From: Adiantum capillus-veneris | Taxonomy: Eukaryota; Streptophyta; Polypodiopsida; Polypodiales; Pteridaceae | DNA length: 64,000 nt | Direction: 5' to 3' | Assembly (NCBI GenBank): GCA_014529385.2 | Contig: CM043947.1 | Coordinates: 118,583,273 to 118,647,272 of the forward strand | Part shown: positions 22,501 to 33,291 of the stretch, piece by piece | Numbering within the stretch: the first letter of the stretch is position 1 | How the letters are laid out: each line of letters starts with the position of its first letter | Translations under genes and position numbers: made by a program | The notes under the pieces: generated by a model | Database searches by the model: none | Told to the model about the DNA's origin: nothing | What the model saw: the letters and a program-made list of their open reading frames with translations, nothing else

Positions 22501-23641
22501 TCTTGAGAGTGCATCAGCTACTTGATTATGCTTGCCAGCAATGTGAGAAATATGAAAATGAAATTGCGAAAGGAAATTTGCCCACCTCATTTGTTTGTCG
22601 GAGAGCTTGGTCTGCGTCATGAAGTACTTAAGACTTTGGTGATCCGTTTGCAGAATGAAAGGAGTCCCCAATAAATAGTGCTTCCATGAGTTAAGGCATG
22701 TAGAACTACAAGGAGTTCCTTTTCGTATATGCCTAGAGCTTGCTCAACAGGGCCGAGCCTTCGACTCTCATAGCCTATGGCGTGCCCTTCTTGGAGCAAA
22801 ACAGCTCCAAGGCAATCACCACAAGCATCACATTGGACCTCAAATGGTTTTGAGAGATCCGGTAGTGTAAGCACAGGTTGAGAGATAATCTTTTCTTTAA
22901 GCTTTTTGAAAGCATTGTTCTCCTTAGCAGACCATGTGTACCTAACGCTTTTCTTTGTTAGGTCATGTAATGGCCCCGCAATTTGTGAGAACTTTTCTAT
23001 GAAGCGTCTATAGTATGCACACATACCTATAAAGCTTCTTAGTTCATGAAGATTCCTTGGTTTAGGCCATCCTTTTATTACCTCTAACTTGGATGGATCC
23101 ATTTGGATGCCATCTTGAGAGATAATGTAACCTAAATACTGAATCTCTTGCAAGAAAAATTCACTTTTCTTTTGATTAACATAAAGTTTATTCTCTCTTC
23201 AAACTTGAAATATTACCTGGAGGTGCTGCTTGTGTTCATCTAATGAATTAGAGTAGATGATAATATCATCAAAGAACACGCCAGTGAAGGTTCGATGAGG
23301 CCTGAACAGCTTCTCCATCAAGCGGTTGAATGTGCCTGGTGCATTGGTCAAGCCAAAAGGCATGACAATGTATTCGTAAAGACCAAATGTGGCGCGAAAT
23401 GCAGTCTTTACAATGTCTTGATCCACTATCCTTATTTGATGATAGCCACTTTTTAGGTCAATCCTACTGAAGTAGGTCGATCCTTGTAGCTTATCAAATA
23501 GGTATTCTATCCGTGGAACGGGAAACCTATTCTTGATAGTGATCCTATTTAGTGCTCTATAGTCGACACACATACGATATGTGCCATCGTTCTTTTGCAC
23601 TAATAGCACAGGTGAGAAAAACGAAGATGAGCTAGGCCTAA
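22500..23641 (-). pseudogene. G3 reverse transcriptase (3' part) and RNase H
   Basis: RT starts at the C1 insertion point with PVLLVQKNDGTYRM, then RVDYRALN-type CVDYRALNRIT, IDLKSGYHQIRI (first Asp), MPFGLTNAPGTFNRLM and the active site FFDDIIIYS near 23260. A frame break near 23199-23160 follows. The connection (GMCAYYRRFI) and RNase H come next: QCDACGDCLGAVL, YEKELLVVLHAL, LQTDHQSLKYF and NQVADALSRRP supply the four acidic residues. The first ~40 codons shown in this phase at the far right (about 23642-23738) come from the copia LTR, not from RT. Confidence 0.87.
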
Positions 23642-23646
23642 CCATG
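23642..23646. repeat. Target-site duplication of C1, left copy (CCATG)
   Basis: CCATG directly precedes the outer C1 LTR start (TGTTGAAG, 23647) and recurs at 33287-33291 after the opposite LTR end. It lies in the G3 RT coding sequence. Confidence 0.88.
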
Positions 23647-23917
23647 TGTTGAAGATGATGAAACAGAAAACAGAAGGAAGACAACAACCTAGAGTAGGAA
23701 GAAGATGGAGAAGGAGAAGACACAGAGCTTGCGTACAAGATCTCTGTAGTCTATCTCTCTGTATTAGAATAATAGAGTATATACAAACTCATAGCTACAA
23801 AGCTTATATGAAACCCTAAGAGATAAGGTGTCCTTTCACACCGGATGTCCAGGGGGAAAAACCCAGTGGGAGAAAAGTCCCCCTGGTGAAGCGCGTATAC
23901 ACACTAACACTACTACA
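23647..23917 (-). repeat. C1 outer left LTR (a), missing last 8 bp
   Basis: About 271 bp from TGTTGAAG to ACTACTACA. It lacks the terminal TGTCTACA seen in LTR b and the right LTR. It shares diagnostic bases with the right LTR (GAGCTTG, GTCTATCTC, AATAGAGTA, ACCGGATG) where LTR b differs. Confidence 0.9.
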
Positions 23918-23927
23918 AAATCACCTC

Positions 23928-23939
23928 GCTCTGATACCA
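23928..23939 (-). other. Primer-binding site next to inner LTR b
   Basis: The minus strand reads TGGTATCAGAGC, complementary to the 3' end of initiator-Met tRNA as in most plant copia elements. Only about 24 bp separate LTR a from LTR b, so this is a stub of an interior joined to LTR a. Confidence 0.88.
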
Positions 23940-23941
23940 AT

Positions 23942-24220
23942 TGTTGAAGATGATGAAACAGGAAACAGAAGGAAGACAGCAACTCAGAGTAGGAAGAAGA
24001 TGGAGAAGGAGAAGACACAGATCTTGCGTACGATATCTCTATAGTCTCTCTCTCTGTATTAGAATAATAGTGTATATACAAACTCAAAGCTACAAAGCTT
24101 ATATGAAACCCTAAGAGATAAGGTGTCCTTTCACACCAGATGTCCAGGGGGAAAAACCCAGTGGGAGAAAAGTGCCCCTCGTGAAGCGCGTATACACACT
24201 AACACTACTACATGTCTACA
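23942..24220 (-). repeat. C1 inner LTR (b)
   Basis: 279 bp, from TGTTGAAG (23942) to CATGTCTACA (24220). It is the 3' LTR of copy A, with the purine tract ACAGGGGGGATT (minus, 24221-24232) next to it. Its variants (GATCTTG, GTCTCTCTC, AATAGTGTA, ACCAGATG) differ from both outer LTRs. Confidence 0.92.
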
Positions 24221-24232
24221 AATCCCCCCTGT
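24221..24232 (-). other. C1 copy A polypurine tract
   Basis: The minus strand reads ACAGGGGGGATT immediately before the LTR start TGTAGACATG. Confidence 0.8.
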
Positions 24233-24267
24233 AGTGATAGTGTGAATCCGTACAAGGTAGCAGATCA

Positions 24268-27200
24268 TCATGTGTATGAGAGTAAGCCCAAAGCTTTTCG
24301 GAAAGCTTCAAACTTTTCTCGTGATAACGCCTTCGTAAATAGATATGCAATGTTATCCTGTGTAGGACAATAAGTTAGTGTGATCTCCCCTGCATGTAGC
24401 CTTTCCCTGACATAGTGGTAGTGAACCTCTATGTGCTTTATTCTTGCATGAAATACTGGATTCCTTGCAACTGCCATAGCACTCTGATTGTCAGTGAAAA
24501 TGGTAGTGGGTGCCTGTTGACACTCACAAAGATCTGCCAATAACCTACGTATCCATACACAATCAACTGCTGTCGTGAAATTTGCCTTGTACTCAGCTCC
24601 ACAAGTTGATGTAGCCACTGTGGGTTGCTTATTGCTTAGCCAAGATATACATGCATTTCCCAAGAAAAAACAATTCCCACTTGTGGAATGTCGTGTGTCA
24701 AAATCACGAGCCCAATCTGAATCGCTGTAACCAAGAAGCTGCATAGAACTGTGCTTTCCATACATATCCCCCCTTGGAAAGAACATGGCAAGATTAGGGG
24801 TACCTGAAAGGTAATGAAGTATGCGCTTCACAGCCTGCCAATGATGCATACCTGGGCTGTGCATAAATCTTCTTGCTTGTGAAACCCCAAATTGAATGTC
24901 TGGACGAGTGTTGCCTGCCAAATATATCAAGCAACCAACCGCTACTGCATAAGTATGTACATCAAAAGGTTCTCCAGCATCATGCATGCTCAACTTTGAT
25001 CCAGTTTCCACGGGTGTAGAGATTGGCATACAATTTTGCATACCAAACTTGTCCAAAATTTTATGTAAATATTGTGCCTGCAACATGTATATGCCATCCT
25101 CTGATTGCACAAACTGAATACCCAAGTAATAATGTAGCAAACCAAGATCAGACATCTCAAAGGTTTTTCTCAAAGCATCTTGAAATGCTTCAATTTCATC
25201 TGCAGTATTGCCTGTAAGAAGCATATCATCCACATAAAGTGTTAGCATAATGAGAAATCCATCTCTCTGTTTGACATACAAAGTAATTTCTGTTGGACTA
25301 TTCTGAAATCCCTGGCCAATCAAATAAGTATGTATCTTCTCATACCATGCTCTTGGAGCCTCTTTGAGACCATACAAAGATTTACGCAATCTACATACCT
25401 TTTGCTCTTGACCTTTTACAACAAAACCACTTGGTTGACTTACATAAACTTCTTCCTGCAAATCACCATTCAAAAAAGCAGTTTTGATATCCAACTGATG
25501 CACTTTCCAACCACGATGAGCAGCAATTGCAACTAGTGATCTAACTGTGGACGCACGAGAAGTAGGAGCAAAGGTTTCATCATAATCTATGCCTTTCTGT
25601 TGCGCATAGCCTTTTGCCACAAGCCTTGCTTTGTACCTGTCAACAATACCCTCTTGTTTCCTTTTTACCTTAAAAACCCACTTTGTACCAATAGGCTTTT
25701 TACCTATAGGCAAGTCCACTAGATCCCATGTATGATTGTTATGAATAGAATCAATTTCTTGCTGCATAGCATCTTTCCACTGAACACACTCTAAAGCTTG
25801 TTCAAATGAATCAGGCTCATCTACATCACAAAGAGTGCTAAAGCAAGCCAAATCTACTTGCTCTCTGCCAAACCTGGAAAAGTCATCAATGAAGGTCACA
25901 AAATAAAGGCTGTTTCTCAAAGATGGCGTCCTCATAGGACCACATACATCACTGTGTATAAGATGCAACTTTCGTGTCCCTTTAACTGAACCATCCTGCG
26001 AAAATGCAAATCTGTGCATCTTTCCAAGAATGCAACCTTCACATACATGTCTTGGTGGCATCTCCAATAAAGACAAATCATGCACCATATTATGACGTTG
26101 TAAAGTCATCAAACTGCCATAACCAACATGCCCAAATCTAGCATGCCACAACTCAGCATCCTGCATGGCCCCAGTATTTGTTTCTGCAATACATACCTGA
26201 ATCTGCTTTTCATAATGATCTAGCACAAATAGTCCATTTTCAAGCGTACTTGTAGTGATAAGAGAATTACCATTCTCTCGGTCTCGTCCAACACATCTGT
26301 CATCCTCAAAAATGACCCGAAGACCATTTTTTGCAAGAGAGGATACAGACAACAAATTCTTCTTGATCCTTGGAACATATAAGACATATGGCAAGCATAA
26401 ATTTGAACCATCTAAAATGGTAATCAAAATCTTACCAACGCCTTTGATTGGATAAGCAACATTATTTGCACATGTCACCTTCTTTCCTGCTGGAGCTGCA
26501 TCCAATGAACAAAACAAATCCTTCCTTGAAGTAATATGCGTGGATGCACCACTATCAAAGTACCAAATCATTTGTGTCTTGTTAACACTGTAAGCAGAAA
26601 AATCTGAACATACTACAAAAGCATAAGAATCCTGCACAAAGTTTGCAGCTTCTTTAGCTGTAGAAGAATCACCCGAAGCTGAAACAACCAAACTTGACTC
26701 TTTCTTCTTTTCTTTAGAAACTCGCTTTTTACACTCACTAATGTAGTGACCGGGTTTCTTGCAGTAGTGACATTTACCTTTCTTCTTGGACTTGTTGGAA
26801 TCACCTTTAGACTTCTCTGAAGATTGTCCTGCACCAGACTTGGAGTGATGAGCACTCTCTTTACCCTTGTTTTTGTTCTGTACAACAAGAGCATGATCCA
26901 TACCATCCACCTGTAAAGACTTGTTCTTACGTGATTGATCCTCCTGCAATAGCAAAGCCACTAACTCTTCAAAATGAAGAGGCTCAGGATTAGCTCGCAA
27001 AAACAGAGTCAAAGAAGTTTGAAAAGTCAAATAAGATGGTGGTAGTGAATTGAGTGTTTTGGAAACCAAGTCCTTCTCTGGAATCACTTCATCAATGCTA
27101 AGCAATTTCTCTTTAAGATCCCTGATTTTTGTAAGATGCTCGACGATATCGTCACCTTCGTCCATCTGTATTTTGTCAAGTTGTTTCTTCAAAAACTCTA

Positions 27201-27575
27201 TTTTGGCAGCATTTCTTCCTCCAAACATAGCTTGCAGAGTGTTCCAAGCATCCTCAGAAGTTCTGCAAGATCTGTATGTGGTGTGATTGTACTCTTTATG
27301 GTTAAGGCCACAGCCATAGCTTGTGCATCTTTAGTATCCCATCTCTTTTGCTCTGGAGTGACTTGTGAGGGTCCTGCACCAACAGCTGCACCACGACCAG
27401 GAGTGGCAGGTGCAATGCTATCTGGACGAACTTCATCTCCAGATACATAATCCCACAATCCTTTACTAACCAAAACATTTTTGTCCATAAAAGACCAAAG
27501 AGAATAGTTGGTACCATCCAATTTGTCTTCGGATGTAAACGCACCAAAAATCTCTTTCTCCGTAGATTGAGCCAT
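24268..27575 (-). pseudogene. C1 copy A: copia gag-pol with integrase deletion
   Basis: The polyprotein starts at MAQSTEKEIF (27575). A 2-bp loss near 27270 shifts gag; from 27228 the frame is open for 986 codons to 24268. In order: gag (DUF-type UBN2 capsid), zinc knuckle CHYCKKPGHYISEC (about 26740), protease WYFDSGASTHITS (about 26560), pre-integrase zinc module (HARFGH, CEGC), and the start of the integrase core (FIDDFSRF). The frame then jumps directly to the RT region (GREQVDLACF). RT has [11 protein letters not shown], the YVDD active site (about 25225) and RNase H/ADIYTK-like end (LFTKALSREKF). About 0.85 kb encoding most of the integrase core is missing, although the frame is kept. 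Confidence 0.92.
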
Positions 27576-27760
27576 AATGTGGATGCACACAGGAGAGCAA
27601 AAGAACCTCCAAGAGATTCACAAATCTCCTCTCCAATCCAAGCAAAACTCTACACAAAATCCCAGCACAAAGCTAAGACAAGCTGCTTCCCAAAAGAACT
27701 GTTTACCTGAAGAAAATCTGTCAAAAAGCACACCCTCTTGATCTAAATGCCTCCGAAAAT
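27576..27760 (-). other. C1 copy A leader
   Basis: The leader matches the leader of copy C (32609-32795) closely up to CTCCGAAAA, then stops at the junction with inverted copy B. There is no primer site or LTR at this end of copy A. Confidence 0.8.
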
Positions 27761-30700
27761 ATTCTTCTACAGCTAAAGAAGAGTCTACAGACTTTGTGCA
27801 GGATTCTTATGCTTTTGTAGTATGTTCAGATTTTTCTTCTTACAGTGTTGACAAGACACAAATGATTTGGTACTTTGATAGTGGTGCATCCAGGCATATT
27901 GCTTCAAGGAAGTATTTGTTTTGTTCATTGGATGCAGCTCCAGCAAGAAAGAAGGTGACATGTGCAAATAATGCTTCTTATCCAATCAAAGGCGTTGGTA
28001 AGATTTTGATTACCATTTCAGATGGTTCAGATTTAAGCTTGCTAGATGTCTTATATGTTCCAGGGATCAAGAAGAATTTGTTGTCTGTATCCTCTCTTGC
28101 AAAAAATGGTCTTCGGGTCATTTTTGAGGATGACAGATGAGTTGTACGAGATCGAGAGAATGGTTATTCTCTTATCACTACAGGTGCGCTGGAAAATGAA
28201 CTATTTGTGCTTGATCGTTATGAAAAGCAGATTCAGGTATGTATTGCAGAAACAAAGACTCAGGCCATGCAGGATGCTGAATTGTGGCATGCTAGATTTG
28301 GGCATGTTAGTTATGGTAGTTTGATGAATTCACAACGTCATAATATGGTGCATGATTTGTCTTTATTGGAGATGCCACCAAGACATGTATGTGAAGGTTG
28401 CGTTCTTGGAAAGATGCACAGATTTGCATTTTTGCAGGATGGTTCAGTTAGAGCGACACGAAAGTTGCAGCTTGTACACAGGGATGTTTGTGGTCCTATG
28501 AGGACGCCATCTTTGGGAAACAGCCTTTATTTTGTGACCTTCATTGATGACTTTTCCAGGTTTTGTTGGGTGTATCCACTCAAAGAAAAGTCAAATGTGT
28601 TTGCAGTTTTTCAACATTATGTCGCCATGGTTGAAAATGAAACAGGTTGCAAAGTACAGACTCTTCGTACCGATTGAGGAGGTGAATACATGTCAGGTTC
28701 ATTTAAGGATTTTTTGGGAAAGAAAGGCATTAAACACCAATGCACTATGCCATACACACCACAAAAGAATGGTGTTGCAGAAAGGAAGAACAGGTCTTTA
28801 ATGGAGACGGCTAGATGTATGCTCAAGGCTAAGAGTTTTCCTCATAAGCTATGGATGGAGGCAATTGCTTGTGCAGCACATGTTTTGAACAGGTGTCCTA
28901 CTCGTGCCTTGAAGACCATTACTCCATATGAAGCTTGGTATGACAGAAAACCTTCAGTCAGTTATCTTCGTGTTTTTGGTTGTCTTGCTTATGCTCACAT
29001 CCCTCAGCAGTTACGTGGGAAGCTTGATGATAAGGCAATCAAATGTATATTTGTGGGGTACAGTAGTGGAAGTAAAGGTTATAGACTTTACAATCCTCCT
29101 ACAAACAAGATTTTTGAAAGTCGTGATGTAATTTTTGCAGAAACTACTGCTCAACCTATGGTTGCTTTTGATGTACCTCATATGCAGACACATGATGTAT
29201 TTGAAGGTTTGCTTCCTTCTTTTGTGGAGAATCAAGAATCACAATAGGTTGATAATCTTGATCAATCTTTTGATCAGCATGTGACACCTCATGATGTAGA
29301 GGAATTTGTGCGTGAAGAGCAATAAGTTCTCAGGGAAGAAAGAACCTTGCCTAAATGGGTTCAAAAAACTTTGCAGGATAGCAAGTTGGATGCACCGTTG
29401 CCACAAAAAACACGTGCTGGTACTACTTTTGGCAGAGAGCAAGTAGATTTGGCTTGCTTTAGCACTCTTTGTGATGTAGATGAGCCTGATTCATTTGAAC
29501 AAGCTTTAGAGTGTGTTCAGTGGAAAGATGCTATGCAGCAAGAAATTGATTCTATTCATAACAATCATACATGGGATCTAGTGGACTTTCCTATAGGTAA
29601 AAAGCCTATTGGTACAACGTGGGTTTTTAAGGTAAAAAGGAAACAAGATGGTACTGTTGACAGGTACAAAGCAAGGCTTGTGGCAAAAGGCTATGCGCAA
29701 CAGAAAGGCATAGATTATGATGAAACCTTTGCTCCTACTTCTTATGCGTCCACAGTTAGATCACTAGTTGCAATTGCTGCTCATCATGGTTGGAAAGTGC
29801 ATTAGTTGGATATCAAAACTGCTTTTTTGAATGGTGATTTGCAGGAAGAAGTTTATGTAAGTCAACCAAGTGGTTTTGCTGTAAAAGGTCAAGAGCAAAA
29901 GGTATGTAGATTGCGTAAAGCTTTGTATGGTCTCAAACAGGCTCCAAGAGCATGGTATGAGAAGATACATACTTATTTGATTGGCCAGGGATTTCAGAAT
30001 AGTCCAACAGAAAGTACTTTGTATGTCAAAAAGAGAGATGGAGTTCTCATTATGCTAACACTTTATGCGGATGATATGCTTCTTACAGGCAATACTGCAG
30101 ATGAAATTGAAGCGTTTCAAGATGCTTTGAGAAAAACCTTTGAGATGTCTGATCTTGGTTTGCTACATTATTACTTGGGTATTCAGTTTGTGCAATCAGA
30201 GGATGCCATATACATGTTGCAGGCAAAATATTTGCATAAAATTTTGGACAAGTTTGGTATGCAAAATTGTAAGCCAATCTCTACACCCGTAGAAACTAGA
30301 TCAAAGTTGACCATGCATGATGTTGGAGAACCTTTTGATGTACATACTTATGTAGTAGCGGTTGGTTGCTTGATATATTTGGCAGGCAACACTCGTCCAG
30401 ACATTCAATTTGGGGTTTCACAAGCAAGCAGATTTATGCACAGCCCAGGTATGCATCATTGGCAGGCTGTGAAGCGCATAATTCGTTACCTTTCAGGTAC
30501 CCCTAATCTTGCCATGTTCTTTCCAAGGGGGGATATGTATGGAAAGCACAGTTCTATGCAGCTTCTTGGTTACAACAATTTAGATTGGGCTGGTGATTTT
30601 GACACACGACATTCCACAAATGGGAATTGTTTTTTCTTGGGAAATGCATGTATATCTTGGCTAAGCAAGAAGCAACCCACAGTGGCTACATCAACTTGTG

Positions 30701-30769
30701 AAGCTGAGTATAGGGCAGCTTTCACGGCAACAGTTGATTGTGTATGGATACGCAGGTTATTGGCAGATC
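27761..30769 (+). pseudogene. C1 copy B: inverted copia pol segment
   Basis: A plus-strand copy of the same family runs from just before the protease to RNase H. It has protease DSGASRHIAS, pre-integrase (HARFGH, CEGC), a full integrase core region (FIDDFSRFCWVYP, RTD then TGA, PQKNGVAERKN), RT ([14 protein letters not shown] in place of YVDD) and RNase H ([11 protein letters not shown]) to WIRRLLAD. In-frame stops lie at 28138-28140, 28675-28677, 29245-29247, about 29323 and 29803-29805. Several are C-to-T changes relative to copies A or C. It supplies the integrase part that copy A lacks. Confidence 0.92.
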
Positions 30770-31610
30770 CAACTTGCTATCCTGCAAAGTTTTCTGAACC
30801 CATTTAGGCAAGGTTCTTTCTTCTCTGAGAACTTCTTGCTCTTCACGCACAATTTCCTCTACATCATGAGGTGTCACATGCTTATCAAAAGATTGATCAA
30901 GATTATCAACCTGTTGTGATTTTTTATTCTCCACAAAAGAAGGAAGCAAACCTTCAAATACATCATGTGTCTGCATATGAGGTACATCAAAAGCAACCAT
31001 ATGTTGAGCGGTAGTTTCTGCAAAAATTACATCACGACTTACAAAAATCTTGTTTGTAGCAGGATTGTAAAGTCTATAACCCGTACTTCCACTACTGTAC
31101 CCCACAAATATACATTTGATTGCCTTATCATCAAGCTTCCCACGTAACTGCTGAGGGATGTGAGCATAAGTAAGACAACCAAAAACACGAAGATAACTGA
31201 CTGAAGGTTTTCTGTCATACCAAGCTTCATATGGAGTAATGGTCTTCAAGGCACGAGTAGGACACCTGTTCAAAACATGTGCTGCACAAGCAACTGCCTC
31301 CATCCATAGCTTATGAGGCAAACTCTTGGCCTTGAGCATACATCTAGCCGTCTCCATTAAAGACATGTTCCTCCTTTCTGCAACACCCTTCTGTTGTGGT
31401 GTGTATGGCATGGTGCATTGGTGTTTAATGCCTTTCTTTCCCAAAAAATCCTTAAATGCACCTAACATGTATTCACCTCCTCGATAGGTACGAAGAGTCT
31501 GTACTTTTCAACTTGTTTCATTTTCAACCATGGCAACATAATGTTGAAAAGCTGCAAACACATCTGACTTTGCTTTGAGTGGATACACCCAACAAAACCT
31601 CGAAAAGTCA
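30767..31610 (-). pseudogene. C1 copy C: integrase C-terminal half
   Basis: The minus-strand frame of 248 codons (31468-30722) covers PQQKGVAERRN (catalytic Glu region), the GAG-like C-terminal integrase segment (YEAWYDRKPSVSYLRVFGC) and a linker ending at DSKLD, where it meets inverted copy B over the shared bases ATC. Just upstream the second catalytic Asp is replaced by Tyr (RTYRGGEY, about 31485). Confidence 0.87.
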
Positions 31611-32608
31611 ACACTGTAAGCAGAAAAATCTGAACATACTACAAAAGCCTAAGAATCCTGCACAAAGTTTGCAGACTCTTCTTTAGCTGTAGAAGAATCA
31701 CCAGAAGCTGAAACAACCAAACTTGAATCTTTCTTCTTTTCTTTAGAAATTCGCTTTTTACACTCACTAATGTAGTGACCAGGTTTCTTGCAGTAGTGAC
31801 ATTTACCTTTCTTCTTGGACTTGTCGGAATCACCTTTAGACTTCTCTGAACACTGTCCTGCACCAAACTTGAAGTGATGAGCACTCTCTTTACCCTTGTT
31901 TTTGTTATGTACAACAAGAGCATGATCCATACCATCCACCTGTAAAGACTTATTCTTACGTGATTGATCCTCCTGCAATAGCAAAGCCACTAAATCTTCA
32001 AAATGAAGAGGCTCAGGATTAGCTCGCAAAGACAGAGTCAAAGAAGTCTGAAAAGTCAAATAAGATGGTGGTAGTGAATTGAGTATTTTGGAAACCAAGT
32101 CCTTCTCTGGAATCACTTCATCAATGCTAAGAAATTGCTCTTTAAGATCCCTGATTTTTGTAAGATGCTCGACGATATCGTCACCTTCGTCCATCTGTAT
32201 TTTGTCAAGTTGTTTCTTCAAAAACTCTATTCTGACAGCATTTCTTCCTCCAAACATAGCTTGCAGAGTGTTCCAAGCATCCTCAGAAGTTCTGCAAGAT
32301 CTGATATGTGGTGTGATTGTCCTCTTTATTGTTAAGGCAATCACAGCCATAGCTTGTGCATCTTTAGTATCCCATCTCTTTTGCTCTGGAGTGACTTGTG
32401 AGGGTCCTGCACCAACAGCTGCACCACGGCCAAGCGTGGCAGGTGCAATGCTACCTGGATGAACTTCATCTCCAGATACATAATCCCACAATCCTTTACC
32501 AACCAAAACATTTTTGGCCATAAAAGACCAAAGAGAATAGTTGGTACCATCCAATTTGTCTTCGGATGTAAACGCACCAAAAATCTCTTTCTCCGTAGAT
32601 TGAGCCAT
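31611..32608 (-). pseudogene. C1 copy C: copia gag
   Basis: The gag frame is intact from MAQSTEKEIF (32608) for about 320 codons. It contains the UBN2-type capsid (LDGTNYSLWSF, TSEDAWNTL) and a zinc knuckle CHYCKKPGHYISEC near 31790. It runs into FVQDS and a stop at 31649. After a few more codons it is joined at about 31610 to the integrase core, with the protease and pre-integrase part deleted (about 4 bp shared at the junction). It is the best-preserved gag in C1. Confidence 0.9.
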
Positions 32609-33007
32609 AATGTGGATGCACACAAGAGAGAAAAAGAACCTCCAAGAGATTCACAAATCTCCTCTCCAATCCAAGCAAAACTCTACACAAAATCTCAGCA
32701 CAAAGCTAAGACAAGCTGCTTCCCAAAAGAACTGTTTACCTGAAGAAAATCTGTCAAAAAGCACACCCTCTTGATCTAAACGCCTCCGAAAAGTAACTTC
32801 TGCTACGCTGCTCAGAACAAAATTCTGAGGGCTCGAATGGCTTCAAAAGGGGGGTAAAACACTAGGTCACCTGATTAGAATACTCCCATAACGTCAAGGA
32901 TGCTCCCACGAGCAAATTTTCCGAAAGCTGCCTGAAAACTTCTATTGCACACGCGGACGCGAAAACGCAAGTAGAGGCTCTGGAAATCACCTTGCTCTGA
33001 TACCAAT
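32609..33007 (-). other. C1 copy C leader with primer-binding site
   Basis: The untranslated leader holds TGGTATCAGAGC (minus strand, 32994-33005), the initiator-Met tRNA primer site, next to the right LTR. No gene is seen in it. Confidence 0.85.
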
Positions 33008-33286
33008 TGGTTAAGATGATGAAACAAAAAACAAAAGGAAGACAACAACTCAGAGTAGGAAGAAGATGGAGAAGGAGAAGACACAGAGCTTGTGTACGAG
33101 ATCTCTGTAGTCTATCTCTCTGTATTAGAATAATAGAGTATATACAAACTCATAGCTACAAAGCTTATATGAAACCCTAAGAGATAAGGTGTCCTTTCAC
33201 ACCGGATGTCCAGGGGGAAAAACCCAGTGGGAGAAAAGTCCCCTTGGTGAATCGCGTATACACACTAACATTACTACATGTCTACA
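33008..33286 (-). repeat. C1 outer right LTR
   Basis: 279 bp, the 5' LTR by orientation, ending CATGTCTACA at 33286 next to the CCATG duplication. It shares diagnostic variants with LTR a and not with LTR b. Confidence 0.92.
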
Positions 33287-33291
33287 CCATG
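33287..33291. repeat. Target-site duplication of C1, right copy (CCATG)
   Basis: CCATG directly follows the LTR end TCTACA at 33286. Removing C1 and one CCATG rejoins the G3 RT frame in phase. Confidence 0.88.

Larger units (their letters stand above)
23647..33286 (-). mobile_element. C1: composite Ty1/copia insertion with scrambled interior
   Basis: It is bounded by two outer LTRs and a 5-bp CCATG duplication. The interior has three partial copies of one copia family: A (24221-27760, minus: leader, gag, protease, integrase with deletion, RT, RNase H), B (27761-30769, plus: protease to RNase H, inverted) and C (30767-33005, minus: leader, gag, then integrase C-terminal half). A third LTR (23942-24220) lies inside the left outer LTR. 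Junctions show 2-4 bp of shared sequence. It splits the G3 RT gene. Confidence 0.9.

Noticed and set aside
23642-23738. The first ~35 codons of the G3 RT frame (MYASSVSSPSPSSSY...) as an N-terminal RT extension.
   Set aside because: They are translated from copia LTR a; the RT sequence proper begins at the CCATG junction.
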